Source of the DNA: Geobacillus proteiniphilus
GTDB lineage: Bacteria; Bacillota; Bacilli; Bacillales; Anoxybacillaceae
DNA: 64,000 nt
Assembly: GCF_001908025.1 (NCBI RefSeq)
Contig: NZ_MQMG01000004.1
Coordinates: 1-64,000, forward strand
Direction: 5' to 3'
Shown here: one piece after another, positions 43,082 to 53,334 of the stretch
Layout: each line of letters opens with the position of its first letter
Position numbering within the stretch: position 1 is the stretch's first letter
Program-made: the position numbers and the translations under genes
Notes under the pieces: model-generated
What the model was told of the DNA's origin: nothing
Seen by the model: only the letters and a program-made list of their open reading frames with translations
Databases searched by the model: none

Positions 43082-44139
43082 GCGCCCTCATCCTCCCTTT
43101 CGACTCGCATGACGTGAATCGCTTCCGGTTCAAAACGAAGGCCGACCGTTTCCCCGACTTCCGCCTTTTTCGTCGAATGGACAAGCCATTCGTTGCCGTT
43201 TTCATCGTAGCCGCAAATTTCGTAATGGACGCCTCGGAATAAGAGCGAATCAACACGAATGACAATCTGGCCGTCTCCCGGCGCCACGAGTTCCAAATCT
43301 TCCGGGCGGATGACGACGTCGACCGGTTCGTTAGGCGCAAAACCGCGGTCGACACACTCAAACCGCTTGCCCGTGAACTCGACCAGAAAATCTTCGATCA
43401 TGCGCCCCGATAAAATGTTCGATTCACCGATAAAATCGGCGACAAACCGGTTGATTGGTTCATCGTAAATCTCTTTTGGTGTCCCAAATTGCTGAATTTT
43501 ACCTTTATTCAGAACAAAAATGTAATCGGACATCGCCAGCGCTTCTTCTTGATCATGCGTGACAAAAATAAACGTAATGCCCAATCGGCGTTGGAGCTCA
43601 CGCAATTCGTACTGCATTTCCGTGCGCAGCTTCAAATCCAAGGCCGATAGCGGCTCATCCAAGAGCAAAACTTCTGGCTCATTCACAATCGCCCGCGCAA
43701 TCGCGACGCGCTGGCGCTGACCGCCGGACATCTCTTGAATGCGGCGGCGCTCATAGCCTTCCAAGTTGACAAACCGGAGCGCTTCGCTCACTTTTTGGCG
43801 GATGTCCGCTTCTTTCATTTTTTTAATGCGCAAGCCAAAGGCGACATTTTCAAATACGTCCAAATGCGGGAACAAGGCGTAATCTTGAAAAACGGTATTG
43901 ACTTGCCGCTTGTTCGGCGGGACGTGATGAATCGGCTTTCCATGGAAATAAATCGTTCCTTGCGTCGGTTCGATAAACCCCGCAATCAGCCGCAAAATCG
44001 TCGTCTTCCCGCACCCTGACGGGCCAAGCAGCGTATAAAACTTCCCGCGCTCCATCGCAAAACTCACATCATCCAATACCACCATGCCGTCGTATTCCTT
44101 TGTCACTCGCTCGAAGCGGATGATCTCTTCCCCGTTCAC
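43078..44139 (-). CDS. potA: Polyamine-import ATPase PotA
   Basis: The 353-residue ATPase has Walker A GPSGCGKT, signature [15 protein letters not shown], Walker [13 protein letters not shown] and switch His VTHDQEEA, followed by a C-terminal TOBE domain (residues about 270-350) typical of PotA. The GTG at 44139 is chosen from GGGGG upstream and from family length; an extension to 44211 has no ribosome binding site. First gene of potABCD. Confidence 0.92.
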   Translation of the reverse strand: MNGEEIIRFERVTKEYDGMVVLDDVSFAMERGKFYTLLGPSGCGKTTILRLIAGFIEPTQGTIYFHGKPIHHVPPNKRQVNTVFQDYALFPHLDVFENVAFGLRIKKMKEADIRQKVSEALRFVNLEGYERRRIQEMSGGQRQRVAIARAIVNEPEVLLLDEPLSALDLKLRTEMQYELRELQRRLGITFIFVTHDQEEALAMSDYIFVLNKGKIQQFGTPKEIYDEPINRFVADFIGESNILSGRMIEDFLVEFTGKRFECVDRGFAPNEPVDVVIRPEDLELVAPGDGQIVIRVDSLLFRGVHYEICGYDENGNEWLVHSTKKAEVGETVGLRFEPEAIHVMRVEREDEGA

Positions 44140-44475
44140 TTCCAGCCCCCCGTCTTCTTCATCTCCATCATTCCTAATTAGAACATAGAGACAATGAAAG
44201 TGCAATGACAAAACGATCGTTGAACGGTCTTCCCACCCATGCCAATGCTTAAGAAGCGAAAAATGGTCGACGATGCAATTGATAAGGCAACATACCGCCC
44301 GTTTTCCTCTCTTACAGAAGCTTGTCTGTCAGACATAATCAAGGGAGCGGAAAATGAATCCAATGAAAAGTCTAATATTTTGGCCTCTATCTGCTCAAAC
44401 GTTTCTATTGAACATGGCAAAAACCAATTTTTTCTATTATAATATATCTATGAATTCTGTTAGGGAGGAATGAAA

Positions 44476-44859
44476 TTGAAAAGCATTAAACCCGGCCGCG
44501 GCCCGTCGATGCAAGGACTCTTCGGCAGCATCGCCGCTGTGTTGTTCGGCATCTTTTGGATGGTGATGGCATTCTCCATCACCGCGGACTCGCCGTTTCC
44601 CGCCGCCCACTTTTTTCCGTTTTTCGGCCTTGTCGTCATCGCCATCGGCGTATTTCAAGCGTTTTACCATTACAAAAATGCGACGGGAAAACAACGCATG
44701 TCCTTATTGGACATTGTCGACAGCGAGGAAGAGCCCGACCCGCTGAACGTCCGATTTGGAAGCCATAAACAGCCAAACAAGCATTGCCCTCATTGCGGCG
44801 GGCATGTGCAGCACAATTTCCAATTTTGCCCCCGATGTGGGAAAGCGCTTCTCCCTTGA
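44476..44859 (+). CDS. Two-helix membrane protein with C-terminal zinc ribbon
   Basis: After a short basic start (SIKPGRGPSMQG) come two helices (FGSIAAVLFGIFWMVMAF and FFPFFGLVVIAIGVFQAF), a linker and a zinc ribbon with paired CPHCGG and CPRCGK knuckles at the end. The TTG at 44476 has GGAGG seven bases upstream; an ATG at 44470 is only one base from it. Such zinc-ribbon membrane proteins are common in Bacillaceae and of unknown function. It lies just before the S-box leader. Confidence 0.7.
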   Translation: MKSIKPGRGPSMQGLFGSIAAVLFGIFWMVMAFSITADSPFPAAHFFPFFGLVVIAIGVFQAFYHYKNATGKQRMSLLDIVDSEEEPDPLNVRFGSHKQPNKHCPHCGGHVQHNFQFCPRCGKALLP

Positions 44860-44972
44860 TCCGAGAAATTCTTTTTTGAAATTTCCTTGCTTCACCGTAT
44901 TGAATAATTTCGAAAAATACATTAAATTATATAGTAATCATCAAAACGCTACCGCACAATTGCATACGGATA

Positions 44973-45118
44973 TTCTTATCAAGAGAGGGGGAGGGACTGG
45001 CCCGGTGAACCCTCAGCAACCTGGCCCGCGGCCAAGGTGCTAAATCCAGACAGGCGGAAGCCTGGAAGATAAGAAGAAGCGAATGAAAAGTCTTCTTCTT
45101 AGAAGGCTTTTTTCTTTT
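44973..45118 (+). promoter_or_regulatory. SAM-I (S-box) riboswitch with terminator
   Basis: The aptamer shows the S-box consensus: AGAGAGGGGGAGGGACTGGCC split over the P2 helix, GGTGAA-CCCTCAGCAACC and AAGGTGCTAAATCC-AGACAGG, closed by P1 TTCTTATC (44973-44980) with GATAAGAA (45067-45074). The expression platform is clear: AAAAGTCTTCT (45086-45096) and AGAAGGCTTTT (45101-45111) form the terminator followed by T-rich sequence; AAGAAGAAG (45070-45079) can pair with CTTCTTCTT (45092-45100) as antiterminator. High SAM should switch off yitJ and metH. A likely promoter is TTGAAT-17-TAAATT around 44900-44930. Confidence 0.95.
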
Positions 45119-45144
45119 ACTACGGAGAAACGGGGGAATCGAAC

Positions 45145-46992
45145 GTGGGATTGCTGGATGAGTTGAAAGAACGCATTCTCATCGCTGACGGAGCGATGGG
45201 GACGCTTCTATATTCGCACGGCATTGACCGTTGTTTTGAAGAATTGAATCTATCCAATCCAGATGAAATCGTTCATATTCACGAGGCGTATATCGCCGCA
45301 GGCGCCGACGTCATTCAGACGAATACATACGGCGCCAACTACGTCAAACTCGCCCGCTACGGCCTTGAAGATGAGGTGCCGGCCATCAACCGCGCGGCGG
45401 TGCGGCTCGCCAGGCAAGCGGCAAACGGACGGGCATACGTGCTCGGGACGATCGGAGGGCTGCGCACGTTAAACAAAAGCGTCGTCACGCTCGAAGAAGT
45501 GAAGCGGACGTTTCGCGAGCAGCTGTTTGTCCTGCTGGCTGAAGGGGTCGACGGCGTGCTGCTGGAGACGTATTACGATTTGGAAGAGTTGGAGACGGTG
45601 CTTGCCATCGCCCGCAAAGAGACCGACTTGCCGCTTATCGCTCACGTCTCGCTCCATGAAGTCGGCGTCTTGCAAGATGGCACGCCGCTCGCGGACGCCC
45701 TTGCCCGCCTAGAGGCGCTCGGGGCCGATGTCGTCGGACTGAACTGTCGTCTCGGTCCGTATCATATGCTTCGGTCGCTCGAGGAAGTGCCATTGCCGGA
45801 ACGCGCCTTTTTGTCGGCGTATCCGAACGCCAGCCTTCCGGATTACCGCGATGGGCGGCTTGTCTATGAGACGAACGCTGAATATTTCGAGGAAACGGCC
45901 AAAGCGTTCCGCGACCAAGGGGTGCGCTTGATCGGCGGGTGCTGCGGCACGACGCCGAAACATATCGAAGCGATGGCAAAAGCGCTCTCCGACCGAACGC
46001 CGGTGACGGAAAAAACGGTGAAACGGCGCGCGGTGTCTGTATCAGTGCAAGCGGAGCGGCCCGCCCCATCTCCCCTTCCCGAGCTTGCCCGCACGCGCCG
46101 CTCGGTCATTGTGGAGCTGGATCCGCCGAAAAAATTGGGGATTGACAAGTTTCTTGCCGGGGCGAAAGCGCTCCATGACGCCGGCATCGATGCGCTGACG
46201 TTGGCCGACAACTCGCTCGCCACGCCGCGCATCAGCAACGCCGCTGTCGCCACGATCATCAAGGAGCGGCTCGGCATCCGCCCGCTTGTGCATATTACAT
46301 GCCGCGATCGCAATTTGATCGGCTTGCAGTCGCATTTGATGGGCTTGCATACGCTCGGCATCACCGACGTGCTCGCCATTACCGGCGACCCGTCGAAAAT
46401 CGGCGACTTCCCAGGGGCGACGTCGGTGTATGATTTATCATCGTTCGATTTGATCCGCTTGATCCGCCAGTTTAACGAAGGGCTGTCGTACTCGGGCAAA
46501 CCGCTTGGGCAAAAAACGAACTTCTCGATCGGCGCAGCGTTCAACCCGAACGTCCGCCATTTGGATAAAGCGGTCGAGCGGATGGAGAAAAAAATCCAAT
46601 GCGGCGCCCATTATTTCTTGACCCAGCCGATTTACTCGGAAGAGAAAATCGTTGAAGTGTACGAAGCGACAAAGCATCTTGACACGCCGATTTACATCGG
46701 CATTATGCCGCTTGTGAGCGCGCGCAACGCCGAGTTTTTGCATCATGAAGTGCCGGGGATCACCCTTTCCGATGAGATTCGCGCCCGCATGGCCGCCTGC
46801 GGCGACGACCCGGTGCAAGCAGCGCGCGAAGGGATCGCCATCGCCAAATCGCTCATTGACGCTGCGTTCGATTTGTTTAACGGCATTTATTTGATCACGC
46901 CGTTTTTGCGCTATGACATGACGGTCGAGCTTGTCCGCTACATTCACGAAAAAGAAGCGGCCGCGAAAGAAAGGAAGGTTGTTCATGGCTAA
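45145..46992 (+). CDS. yitJ: Bifunctional homocysteine methyltransferase/methylene-THF reductase YitJ
   Basis: The 615-residue protein fuses two methionine-pathway modules. Residues 1-290 are a homocysteine S-methyltransferase domain with [14 protein letters not shown] and the zinc ligands in LNCRLGP and [11 protein letters not shown]. Residues about 310-605 are an FAD-type methylene-tetrahydrofolate reductase ([42 protein letters not shown]). The GTG start has CGGGGGAATC upstream. It supplies methyl-THF to MetH, with which it overlaps by eight bases. Confidence 0.96.
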   Translation: MGLLDELKERILIADGAMGTLLYSHGIDRCFEELNLSNPDEIVHIHEAYIAAGADVIQTNTYGANYVKLARYGLEDEVPAINRAAVRLARQAANGRAYVLGTIGGLRTLNKSVVTLEEVKRTFREQLFVLLAEGVDGVLLETYYDLEELETVLAIARKETDLPLIAHVSLHEVGVLQDGTPLADALARLEALGADVVGLNCRLGPYHMLRSLEEVPLPERAFLSAYPNASLPDYRDGRLVYETNAEYFEETAKAFRDQGVRLIGGCCGTTPKHIEAMAKALSDRTPVTEKTVKRRAVSVSVQAERPAPSPLPELARTRRSVIVELDPPKKLGIDKFLAGAKALHDAGIDALTLADNSLATPRISNAAVATIIKERLGIRPLVHITCRDRNLIGLQSHLMGLHTLGITDVLAITGDPSKIGDFPGATSVYDLSSFDLIRLIRQFNEGLSYSGKPLGQKTNFSIGAAFNPNVRHLDKAVERMEKKIQCGAHYFLTQPIYSEEKIVEVYEATKHLDTPIYIGIMPLVSARNAEFLHHEVPGITLSDEIRARMAACGDDPVQAAREGIAIAKSLIDAAFDLFNGIYLITPFLRYDMTVELVRYIHEKEAAAKERKVVHG

Positions 46993-49900
46993 GGTCACCT
47001 TAGAACAGCAGCTGAAGAAAAAAATTCTTGTCATCGACGGCGCGATGGGCACGATGATCCAAAGCGCCGACTTATCGGCCGCCGACTTTGGCGGCGAGGC
47101 GTATGAAGGGTGCAACGAATATTTGACATTGACCGCCCCGCATGTCATCCACCGCATTCATGAAGCGTACTTGGACGCCGGCGCTGATATCATTGAAACG
47201 AACACGTTCGGGGCGACACGCATCGTGCTTGACGAATATGGCCTCGGTCATTTGGCGCTTGAACTGAACATCGAAGCGGCCAAGCTCGCCAAACAAGCGG
47301 CTGAGTCGTTCTCCACCCCGGACTGGCCGCGCTTTGTCGCCGGTTCGATGGGCCCGACGACGAAAACGTTGTCGGTTACAGGCGGTGCAACGTTTGATGA
47401 ACTCGTCGCCGCCTACGAAGAACAAGCGCGCGGACTGCTCTTAGGAGGCGTCGACCTTCTCCTGCTCGAGACGTGCCAAGATACGTTGAATGTCAAAGCC
47501 GGTTTTCTCGGCATTTCTAAGGCGTTTGAAGCGGTCGGCCGCCGCGTGCCGCTCATGATTTCCGGCACGATCGAACCGATGGGCACGACGCTTGCCGGGC
47601 AGGCGATCGATGCGTTTTTCATCTCTGTGCGCCATATGAAGCCGATCGCCGTCGGCTTAAACTGCGCAACCGGCCCGGAGTTTATGACCGACCATTTGCG
47701 CACGCTCGCCTCGCTCGCTGACACGGCGGTCAGCTGCTACCCGAACGCCGGGCTGCCGGATGAGGAAGGTCACTATCATGAAACGCCGAATATGCTGGCG
47801 GAGAAAATCCGCCGCTTTGCCGAAAAGGGATGGATCAACATCGTCGGCGGGTGCTGCGGCACGACGCCCGACCATATTCGCGCCATTGCCGAAGCGGTGC
47901 GTGATCTTCCACCGCGGGCAATCCCGTCTTCGTTTGATGTGCACGCCGTCTCGGGCATCGATGCGCTCATTTATGATGAAACGATGCGCCCGCTCTTTGT
48001 CGGCGAGCGGACAAACGTCATCGGTTCGCGCAAATTCAAGCGCCTCATCGCCGAAGGCAAGTACGAAGAAGCGACGGAAATCGCCCGCGCCCAAGTGAAA
48101 AACGGCGCCCATGTCATCGACATTTGCTTGGCCGACCCGGACCGCGACGAACTCTATGACATGGAACAGTTCGTCCGCGAAGTCGTGAAAAAAGTGAAAG
48201 TGCCGCTCGTCATCGACTCGACCGACGAGCGCGTCATTGAACGCGCCCTCACCTATTCGCAAGGAAAAGCGATCATTAACTCGATCAACTTGGAAGACGG
48301 CGAGGAGCGGTTTGCGAAAGTCGTTCCTCTCTTGCACAAATACGGCGCCGCCGTCGTCGTCGGCACGATCGATGAACAAGGGATGGCCGTCACCGCGGAG
48401 CGGAAACTTGAGATCGCCTTGCGTTCGTATGACTTGCTGGTGAACCGCTACGGCGTCCCCGAGCGCGACATCATTTTCGACCCGCTCGTCTTCCCGGTCG
48501 GCACCGGCGATGAGCAATACATCGGCGCGGCGAAAGAAACCATTGAGGGCATCCGCCTCATTAAAGAGCGGCTGCCTCATTGCTTGACGATGCTTGGAAT
48601 CAGCAACGTCTCGTTCGGCTTGCCGCCGGCCGGACGCGAGGTGCTCAACTCCGTCTTTTTGTACCATTGCACGCAAGCCGGGCTCGATTACGCCATCGTC
48701 AACACCGAGAAATTGGAGCGGTTCGCCTCGATTCCGGAAGAGGAAGTGCGAATGGCTGAGGCGCTTCTTTTTGACACAAACGACGAAACATTAAACGCCT
48801 TTATCGAATTTTACCGAAGCAAAATCACCGCCGCCAAACCGGCGCAGACGAACTTGAGCTTGGAAGAGCGGCTCGCCCGCTACGTCATTGAAGGGTCGAA
48901 GGACGGGCTCATTCCCGATTTGGAAAAGGCGCTTGAGACCTACTCCGATCCGCTGTCCATCATCAACGGCCCGCTCATGGCCGGCATGGATGAAGTCGGG
49001 CGGCTGTTCAACAACAACCAGCTCATCGTCGCTGAAGTATTGCAAAGCGCGGAAGTGATGAAAGCAGCGGTCGCCTTTTTAGAGCCGTATATGGAAAAGA
49101 AAGAAGGAAGCACAAAAGGAAAAGTCATTCTCGCCACCGTCAAAGGCGATGTGCATGACATCGGCAAAAACTTGGTCGACATCATTTTAAGCAACAACGG
49201 CTACGAGGTAATCGACCTTGGCATTAAAGTCGCTCCGCAGCAACTTATTGAAGCGGTGCGCGAACATCAGCCGGACATCATCGGGTTGTCGGGCTTGCTT
49301 GTGAAATCGGCCCAACAGATGGTCGTCACCGCCCAAGACTTGCGCCAAGCCGGCATCTCGACCCCGATTTTAGTCGGCGGCGCCGCCTTGACGCGCAAAT
49401 TTACTGAAAACAAAATCGCGCCTGAATATGACGGCGTGGTTCTGTACGCGAAAGACGCCATGGACGGGCTCGCCCTTGCCAACCAAATCCAGCAGGGCGA
49501 GATTGACTACAAGAAAAAAGAAACGGCCGAAAGCGAGCCAACGCGGCAAACGACTGTGGTCACAGCGGTCAAATCGACCGTCTCGACCGATGTGCCGGTC
49601 TACATCCCGGCCGATCTCGAGCGCCACGTGCTGCGAAATGTGCCGCTTGACCACATTTTGCCGTACGTCAACTGGCAAATGGTGCTCGGCCACCACCTCG
49701 GCTTGAAAGGAAAAGTGAAACGGCTGCTTGAAGAGAAAGACGAAAAAGCGTTGGCGTTAAAAGCGGTCGTCGACGAACTGCTCGCCGAAGCGAAAGAGCA
49801 CCGCTGGATTCAGCCCGCCGGCGTCTACCGCTTCTTCCCGGCGCAAAGCGACGGCAACCGGGTTTACATTTACGATCCGACTGACGGCAAAACAGTGCTC

Positions 49901-50395
49901 GAGACGTTCGACTTCCCGCGCCAACCGCGGGCGCCGTATCTTTGCCTCGCCGATTATTTGAAATCGAAAGAAAGCGGCGAAATGGATTACGTCGGCTTGT
50001 TCGCCGTCACCGCCGGGCATGGCGTCCGCGAACTCGCCCAGCGCTGGAAGGAAGAAGGCGAATTTTTGAAAAGCCATGCCATCCAAGCGTTGGCGCTCGA
50101 GATTGCCGAAGGATTCGCCGAACGAATCCACCAAATTATGCGCGACCGTTGGGGCTTCCCGGACGACCCGGATTTCACGATGGAAGAGCGCTTCGCCGCC
50201 AAATACCAAGGCCAGCGCTATTCGTTCGGCTACCCGGCCTGTCCGAACTTGGAAGACCAAGAGAAGCTGTTTCGCCTGCTTCATCCGGAAGATGTCGGCA
50301 TCCGCCTCACCGACGGCTACATGATGGAGCCCGAAGCATCGGTTTCGGCGATCGTCTTCGCCCATCCGGAAGCGAGGTATTTCAATGTGTTATAA
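46985..50395 (+). CDS. metH: Cobalamin-dependent methionine synthase MetH
   Basis: The 1136-residue enzyme has all four modules: homocysteine domain (1-330; [13 protein letters not shown], zinc ligands in LNCATGPEF and [11 protein letters not shown]), pterin domain (about 345-620; [12 protein letters not shown]), cobalamin domain (about 640-860; cobalt ligand His in [10 protein letters not shown]) and the SAM-dependent activation domain to the end ([12 protein letters not shown]). It is about 90 residues shorter than E. coli MetH, normal for Bacillaceae. AGGAAGG precedes the ATG. It shares the S-box leader with yitJ. Confidence 0.97.
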   Translation: MAKVTLEQQLKKKILVIDGAMGTMIQSADLSAADFGGEAYEGCNEYLTLTAPHVIHRIHEAYLDAGADIIETNTFGATRIVLDEYGLGHLALELNIEAAKLAKQAAESFSTPDWPRFVAGSMGPTTKTLSVTGGATFDELVAAYEEQARGLLLGGVDLLLLETCQDTLNVKAGFLGISKAFEAVGRRVPLMISGTIEPMGTTLAGQAIDAFFISVRHMKPIAVGLNCATGPEFMTDHLRTLASLADTAVSCYPNAGLPDEEGHYHETPNMLAEKIRRFAEKGWINIVGGCCGTTPDHIRAIAEAVRDLPPRAIPSSFDVHAVSGIDALIYDETMRPLFVGERTNVIGSRKFKRLIAEGKYEEATEIARAQVKNGAHVIDICLADPDRDELYDMEQFVREVVKKVKVPLVIDSTDERVIERALTYSQGKAIINSINLEDGEERFAKVVPLLHKYGAAVVVGTIDEQGMAVTAERKLEIALRSYDLLVNRYGVPERDIIFDPLVFPVGTGDEQYIGAAKETIEGIRLIKERLPHCLTMLGISNVSFGLPPAGREVLNSVFLYHCTQAGLDYAIVNTEKLERFASIPEEEVRMAEALLFDTNDETLNAFIEFYRSKITAAKPAQTNLSLEERLARYVIEGSKDGLIPDLEKALETYSDPLSIINGPLMAGMDEVGRLFNNNQLIVAEVLQSAEVMKAAVAFLEPYMEKKEGSTKGKVILATVKGDVHDIGKNLVDIILSNNGYEVIDLGIKVAPQQLIEAVREHQPDIIGLSGLLVKSAQQMVVTAQDLRQAGISTPILVGGAALTRKFTENKIAPEYDGVVLYAKDAMDGLALANQIQQGEIDYKKKETAESEPTRQTTVVTAVKSTVSTDVPVYIPADLERHVLRNVPLDHILPYVNWQMVLGHHLGLKGKVKRLLEEKDEKALALKAVVDELLAEAKEHRWIQPAGVYRFFPAQSDGNRVYIYDPTDGKTVLETFDFPRQPRAPYLCLADYLKSKESGEMDYVGLFAVTAGHGVRELAQRWKEEGEFLKSHAIQALALEIAEGFAERIHQIMRDRWGFPDDPDFTMEERFAAKYQGQRYSFGYPACPNLEDQEKLFRLLHPEDVGIRLTDGYMMEPEASVSAIVFAHPEARYFNVL

Positions 50396-50400
50396 GCAGG

Positions 50401-50435
50401 AAACGAGCTGGCGAATAGGCCGGCTCGTTTGTCGT
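50401..50435 (+). terminator. Terminator of the yitJ-metH operon
   Basis: AAACGAGCTGGC (50401-50412) pairs with GCCGGCTCGTTT (50419-50430), one G-T pair, then GTCGTTTTTCG. Confidence 0.8.
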
Positions 50436-50469
50436 TTTTCGTTGAATGCTCCACCCGAACGATATACAG

Positions 50470-50625
50470 TCACTTTTTTGTTTTTATTTGTTCACGATTC
50501 TCCAACTTTTTCAGCCATTCTTCTTTCGCTTGTCTACGAATACTCTTCCAATCCATCGGAGAATGGTCTCCTTTGGGAGGCATACTCCCAAATAACGAAA
50601 TCAACTGATCTTCCTTTTTGATCAT
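50470..50625 (-). CDS. Small charged protein (51 aa), last of a mini-operon
   Basis: MIKKEDQLISLFGSMPPKG begins a 51-residue, very basic protein ending LENREQIKTKK, with a central DWKSIRRQAKEEWLKK helix. AAGGAGGGGATGATGA precedes the ATG, and its ATG overlaps the stop of the frame upstream (ATGA), so coupled translation is likely. The size and charge are antitoxin-like, but no family is recognised. Confidence 0.5.
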   Translation of the reverse strand: MIKKEDQLISLFGSMPPKGDHSPMDWKSIRRQAKEEWLKKLENREQIKTKK

Positions 50626-50762
50626 TCATCATCCCCTCCTTCATACTTAGGGAAAACATAATGTTTCAGTTCACTGACAAGGTGCTGAAGCCCGTCATTC
50701 CCACGAAATTTGCGATCTTGAGCTAAATAGACGGTAAAATCTTCTGCCTCTTTATTCGCCAT
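50622..50762 (-). CDS. Small protein frame (46 aa) overlapping the next one
   Basis: MANKEAEDFTVYLAQDRKF leads a 46-residue acidic protein ending KYEGGDDE; the stop overlaps the start of the 51-residue protein. No good ribosome binding site is seen (AAAGGGA 15 bases off), and the frame stays open 17 codons upstream of the ATG, so it may be the end of a longer broken gene. No family recognised. Confidence 0.4.
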   Translation of the reverse strand: MANKEAEDFTVYLAQDRKFRGNDGLQHLVSELKHYVFPKYEGGDDE

Positions 50763-50779
50763 CGTGAGTTCAAATCCCT

Positions 50780-50881
50780 TTAACTCATGTGCACATCCTC
50801 TTTTTGTTGATTTTTACTGTATTGATAATGGATTAATAAGGAAACTAAGTCCTCCTCTTGGCTCACCATATTTTTCATCAT
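50780..50881 (-). pseudogene. Short frame resembling the 51-aa protein start
   Basis: MMKNMVSQEEDLVSLLIHY opens a 33-residue frame. The EEDLVSLL segment resembles KEDQLISLF in the 51-residue protein. A different frame here (50814-50900, MCQVDIYDEKYGE) has the strong ribosome site GGAGGAGGGG, so a frameshift has probably split one gene. The gap 50396-50958 holds no other gene. Confidence 0.3.
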
Positions 50882-50958
50882 AGATGTCCACTTGACACAT
50901 ATTTCCCCTCCTCCGTCCCATACTAATGATGACAATACATGCCCAAGGAGGAGCAAAT

Positions 50959-51822
50959 ATGGTCACGAAGCAACAAACGACGCTGCCGCCGCAACACCAG
51001 ACGCGCCAGCCGGGCCTGCAAACGGAGATGAACCCGCAGCCGGTCACCATCAAAGACACCTATAAAGGGAGCGGCAAGCTCGAAAACAGAGTCGCCATCA
51101 TCAGCGGCGGCGACAGCGGCATCGGCCGGGCGGTCGCCGTCCATTTCGCCAAAGAAGGGGCCGATGTCGCCATTTTGTATTTGAACGAACATGAGGACGC
51201 AAAGGAAACAAAACGGCTTGTCGAACAGGAAGGAAAACGGTGTCTGGCGATTGCGGGAGACATTGGGGACGAAGCGTTTTGCAAAGAGGCGGTGAAACAG
51301 ACAATCGAAGCGTTCGGCAAGCTCGATATCGTCGTCAACAACGCCGCCGAGCAGCATCCGCAGCCGAACTTTCTCAACATTACCGCAGCGCAGCTGGAAA
51401 AAACGTTTCGCACGAACGTATTCGGCTACTTTTTCCTAACGAAAGCGGCGCTCCCGCACTTAAAAAACGGAAGCGCCATTATCAACACCGCTTCGATCAC
51501 CGCCTACGAAGGAAACGAGCAACTCATCGACTACTCGGCGACAAAAGGCGCGATCGTCGCCCTCACCCGCTCGCTCGCCAAAGCGCTCGTCGGCCAAGGC
51601 ATCCGTGTCAACGGCGTCGCCCCGGGCCCGATTTGGACGCCGCTCATCCCATCCACCTTTCAAAGCGAGCAAGTCGCCGCGTTCGGCGCCAACACCCCGA
51701 TGAAACGGCCCGGCCAGCCGAGCGAAGTCGCCCCGTGCTACGTCTTTTTGGCGAGCGACGAATCGTCGTACATGACCGGGCAAATGCTTCATGTAAATGG
51801 CGGCAAGTTCATCAGCGATTGA
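50959..51822 (+). CDS. SDR-family oxidoreductase (YhdF/YhxC-like)
   Basis: The 287-residue short-chain dehydrogenase has the NAD(P) motif SGGDSGIGRAVAV, NNAAEQHP, catalytic Ser in NTASITAYEG, YSATKGAIV (Tyr and Lys) and a C-terminal HVNGGKFISD. The glutamine/proline-rich N-terminal tail (KQQTTLPPQHQT) is typical of the YhdF group of general-stress SDRs. AAGGAGGAG lies upstream of the ATG at 50959. The substrate is unknown. Confidence 0.9.
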   Translation: MVTKQQTTLPPQHQTRQPGLQTEMNPQPVTIKDTYKGSGKLENRVAIISGGDSGIGRAVAVHFAKEGADVAILYLNEHEDAKETKRLVEQEGKRCLAIAGDIGDEAFCKEAVKQTIEAFGKLDIVVNNAAEQHPQPNFLNITAAQLEKTFRTNVFGYFFLTKAALPHLKNGSAIINTASITAYEGNEQLIDYSATKGAIVALTRSLAKALVGQGIRVNGVAPGPIWTPLIPSTFQSEQVAAFGANTPMKRPGQPSEVAPCYVFLASDESSYMTGQMLHVNGGKFISD

Positions 51823-51963
51823 CCGCGGCAGCCGCTGGCGCCAAACCTTTTTAACAAAATCACGTTACCTTTTCTCACAAAAATATGGCGTGATTGTAAA
51901 AAAACGAGTACGATAAAGCTACGATGTTCCTCTACTTCTTTACAAGGTGCCCCTCTTCTCTCA

Positions 51964-51992
51964 CCCCCCCCCGAAATGGGGCGGGGTTTTTT
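51964..51992 (+). terminator. Terminator of the SDR gene
   Basis: A run of nine C (51964-51972) can pair with GGGG-C-GGGG (51978-51986) across GAAAT, followed by TTTTTT. Confidence 0.7.
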
Positions 51993-51993
51993 G

Positions 51994-53305
51994 TCACATA
52001 ACAAGCAGCCAATCCGGTTCAGACAAGTACGTTTGACATTCATTTAAGGCGTGTTGAGCCATCACCCCATCAATAAGACGGTGATCGTAAGTAAGGGACA
52101 GCGGCATCACAGAAGCAATCTCAATCGAATCATCGACGACCACCGGTTTTTTCTCAACTTTCCCGATTCCTAAAAGACAAGACTGTGGATAATGAATAAT
52201 CGGCGTGAACCACGAACCATTGGCCGAGCCGATGTTCGAAACCGTGCATGTCCCTCCGCTCATCTCCACCGCTTGAATCGTTCCCGCTCTCGCCTTCGCC
52301 GTCAATTCTTCAATTTCTTTCGCAATTTGGAACAACGATTTTTGATCCGCATCACGAATCACCGGGACGAGCAATCCACGGTCAGTGTCAACCGCAAACC
52401 CAATGTGAATGAATTCGTGAATGACGATTTCTTCTCGTTCCTCATCAAGCGAGGCGTTGAGCATTGGATACTTTTTCAACACCGCCGCCAGCGCTTTTAC
52501 CACATAGGCTAAATAGGTCAGTTTCACCCCTTGTTGCTCGGCTAGCGGTTGGATCCGTCGGCGATGTTGAACAAGACGGGTCGCATCGGCCTCGCCAAAA
52601 TGGGTGACTTGCGGAATGGTCCGCATTGACCGCACCATCGCTTGGGCGATAGCCTTGCGGATGCCTGTCAGCGGCACTCGGCGCACTTTTTCCCGGCTTT
52701 CCTGCTTCTTGACAATCTCAACACTGGCAGCAGCCTCATCTGTTGCTTTTTGCTGCCGAACCGACAATGCTGCTTCAATATCGCTTTTCAATATTCTTCC
52801 GTTCTTTCCGCTTGGAGTGATTTCCTCTAAAGACACGTTCTGCTCGCGGGCAAACTTTCGCACTGACGGGGCAGCCACGAATGTTTTTTGAGGAGTCCTT
52901 TGTTTTCCCGCGCTCGCCGCACGACGAATATCCTCTTCCGTGATTTTGCCGTTCGCCCCCGTCGGTGTGACCGTACTCCAATCGACGCCAAGCTCCTTGG
53001 CCAGTTTTTTTTACGCGTGGGGTGATCTTGATCTCTGTCTGCGGATCTCCGCCGTCCGGAGCAAACGTTTCGACGGCAATGACGGCCAGTACTTCGCCGA
53101 CCTTGGCCGTATCCCCTCGTTTCTTTTTGATCTCTTTTACTGTTCCCGACTCGGGAGCATGAATTTCTGAAACGGCCTTTTCTGTTTGCACTTCCACTAG
53201 CGTGGCTCCTTTTTCCACCGCATCTCCTTCGGAAACGTGCCAAAACGTAATGAAACTTTCATCGTGGGAATCGGATAGTTTGGGCAATGTCACTTCGACA
53301 ACCAT
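51994..53305 (-). pseudogene. acoC: Acetoin dehydrogenase E2 (AcoC), frameshifted
   Basis: Two frames together make one dihydrolipoamide acetyltransferase. The first (53305 down to about 53013) encodes the lipoyl domain (lysine in VQTEKAVSEIH) and linker; the second carries two E3-binding domains (KELGVDWSTVTPTGANGK; VRKFAREQNVSLEE) and the catalytic domain ending with the active His motif YDHRLIDGV. The break is in a run of eight A on the coding strand (53012-53005): seven A would read RVKKLAKELG without interruption. Either the gene is dead, or slippage on the A8 tract rescues some full-length E2. AAGGGAGG precedes the start. Confidence 0.9.
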
Positions 53306-53334
53306 AAGCTGCCTCCCTTGGAACGAACTTTTCC

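Noticed and set aside
44178-44420. Possible 80-residue gene upstream of potA
   Set aside because: No ribosome binding site, no family resemblance, and it covers the likely promoter region of potA.
47657-48676. 339-codon frame antisense to metH
   Set aside because: Mirror frame of the conserved MetH pterin domain; composition atypical of real proteins.
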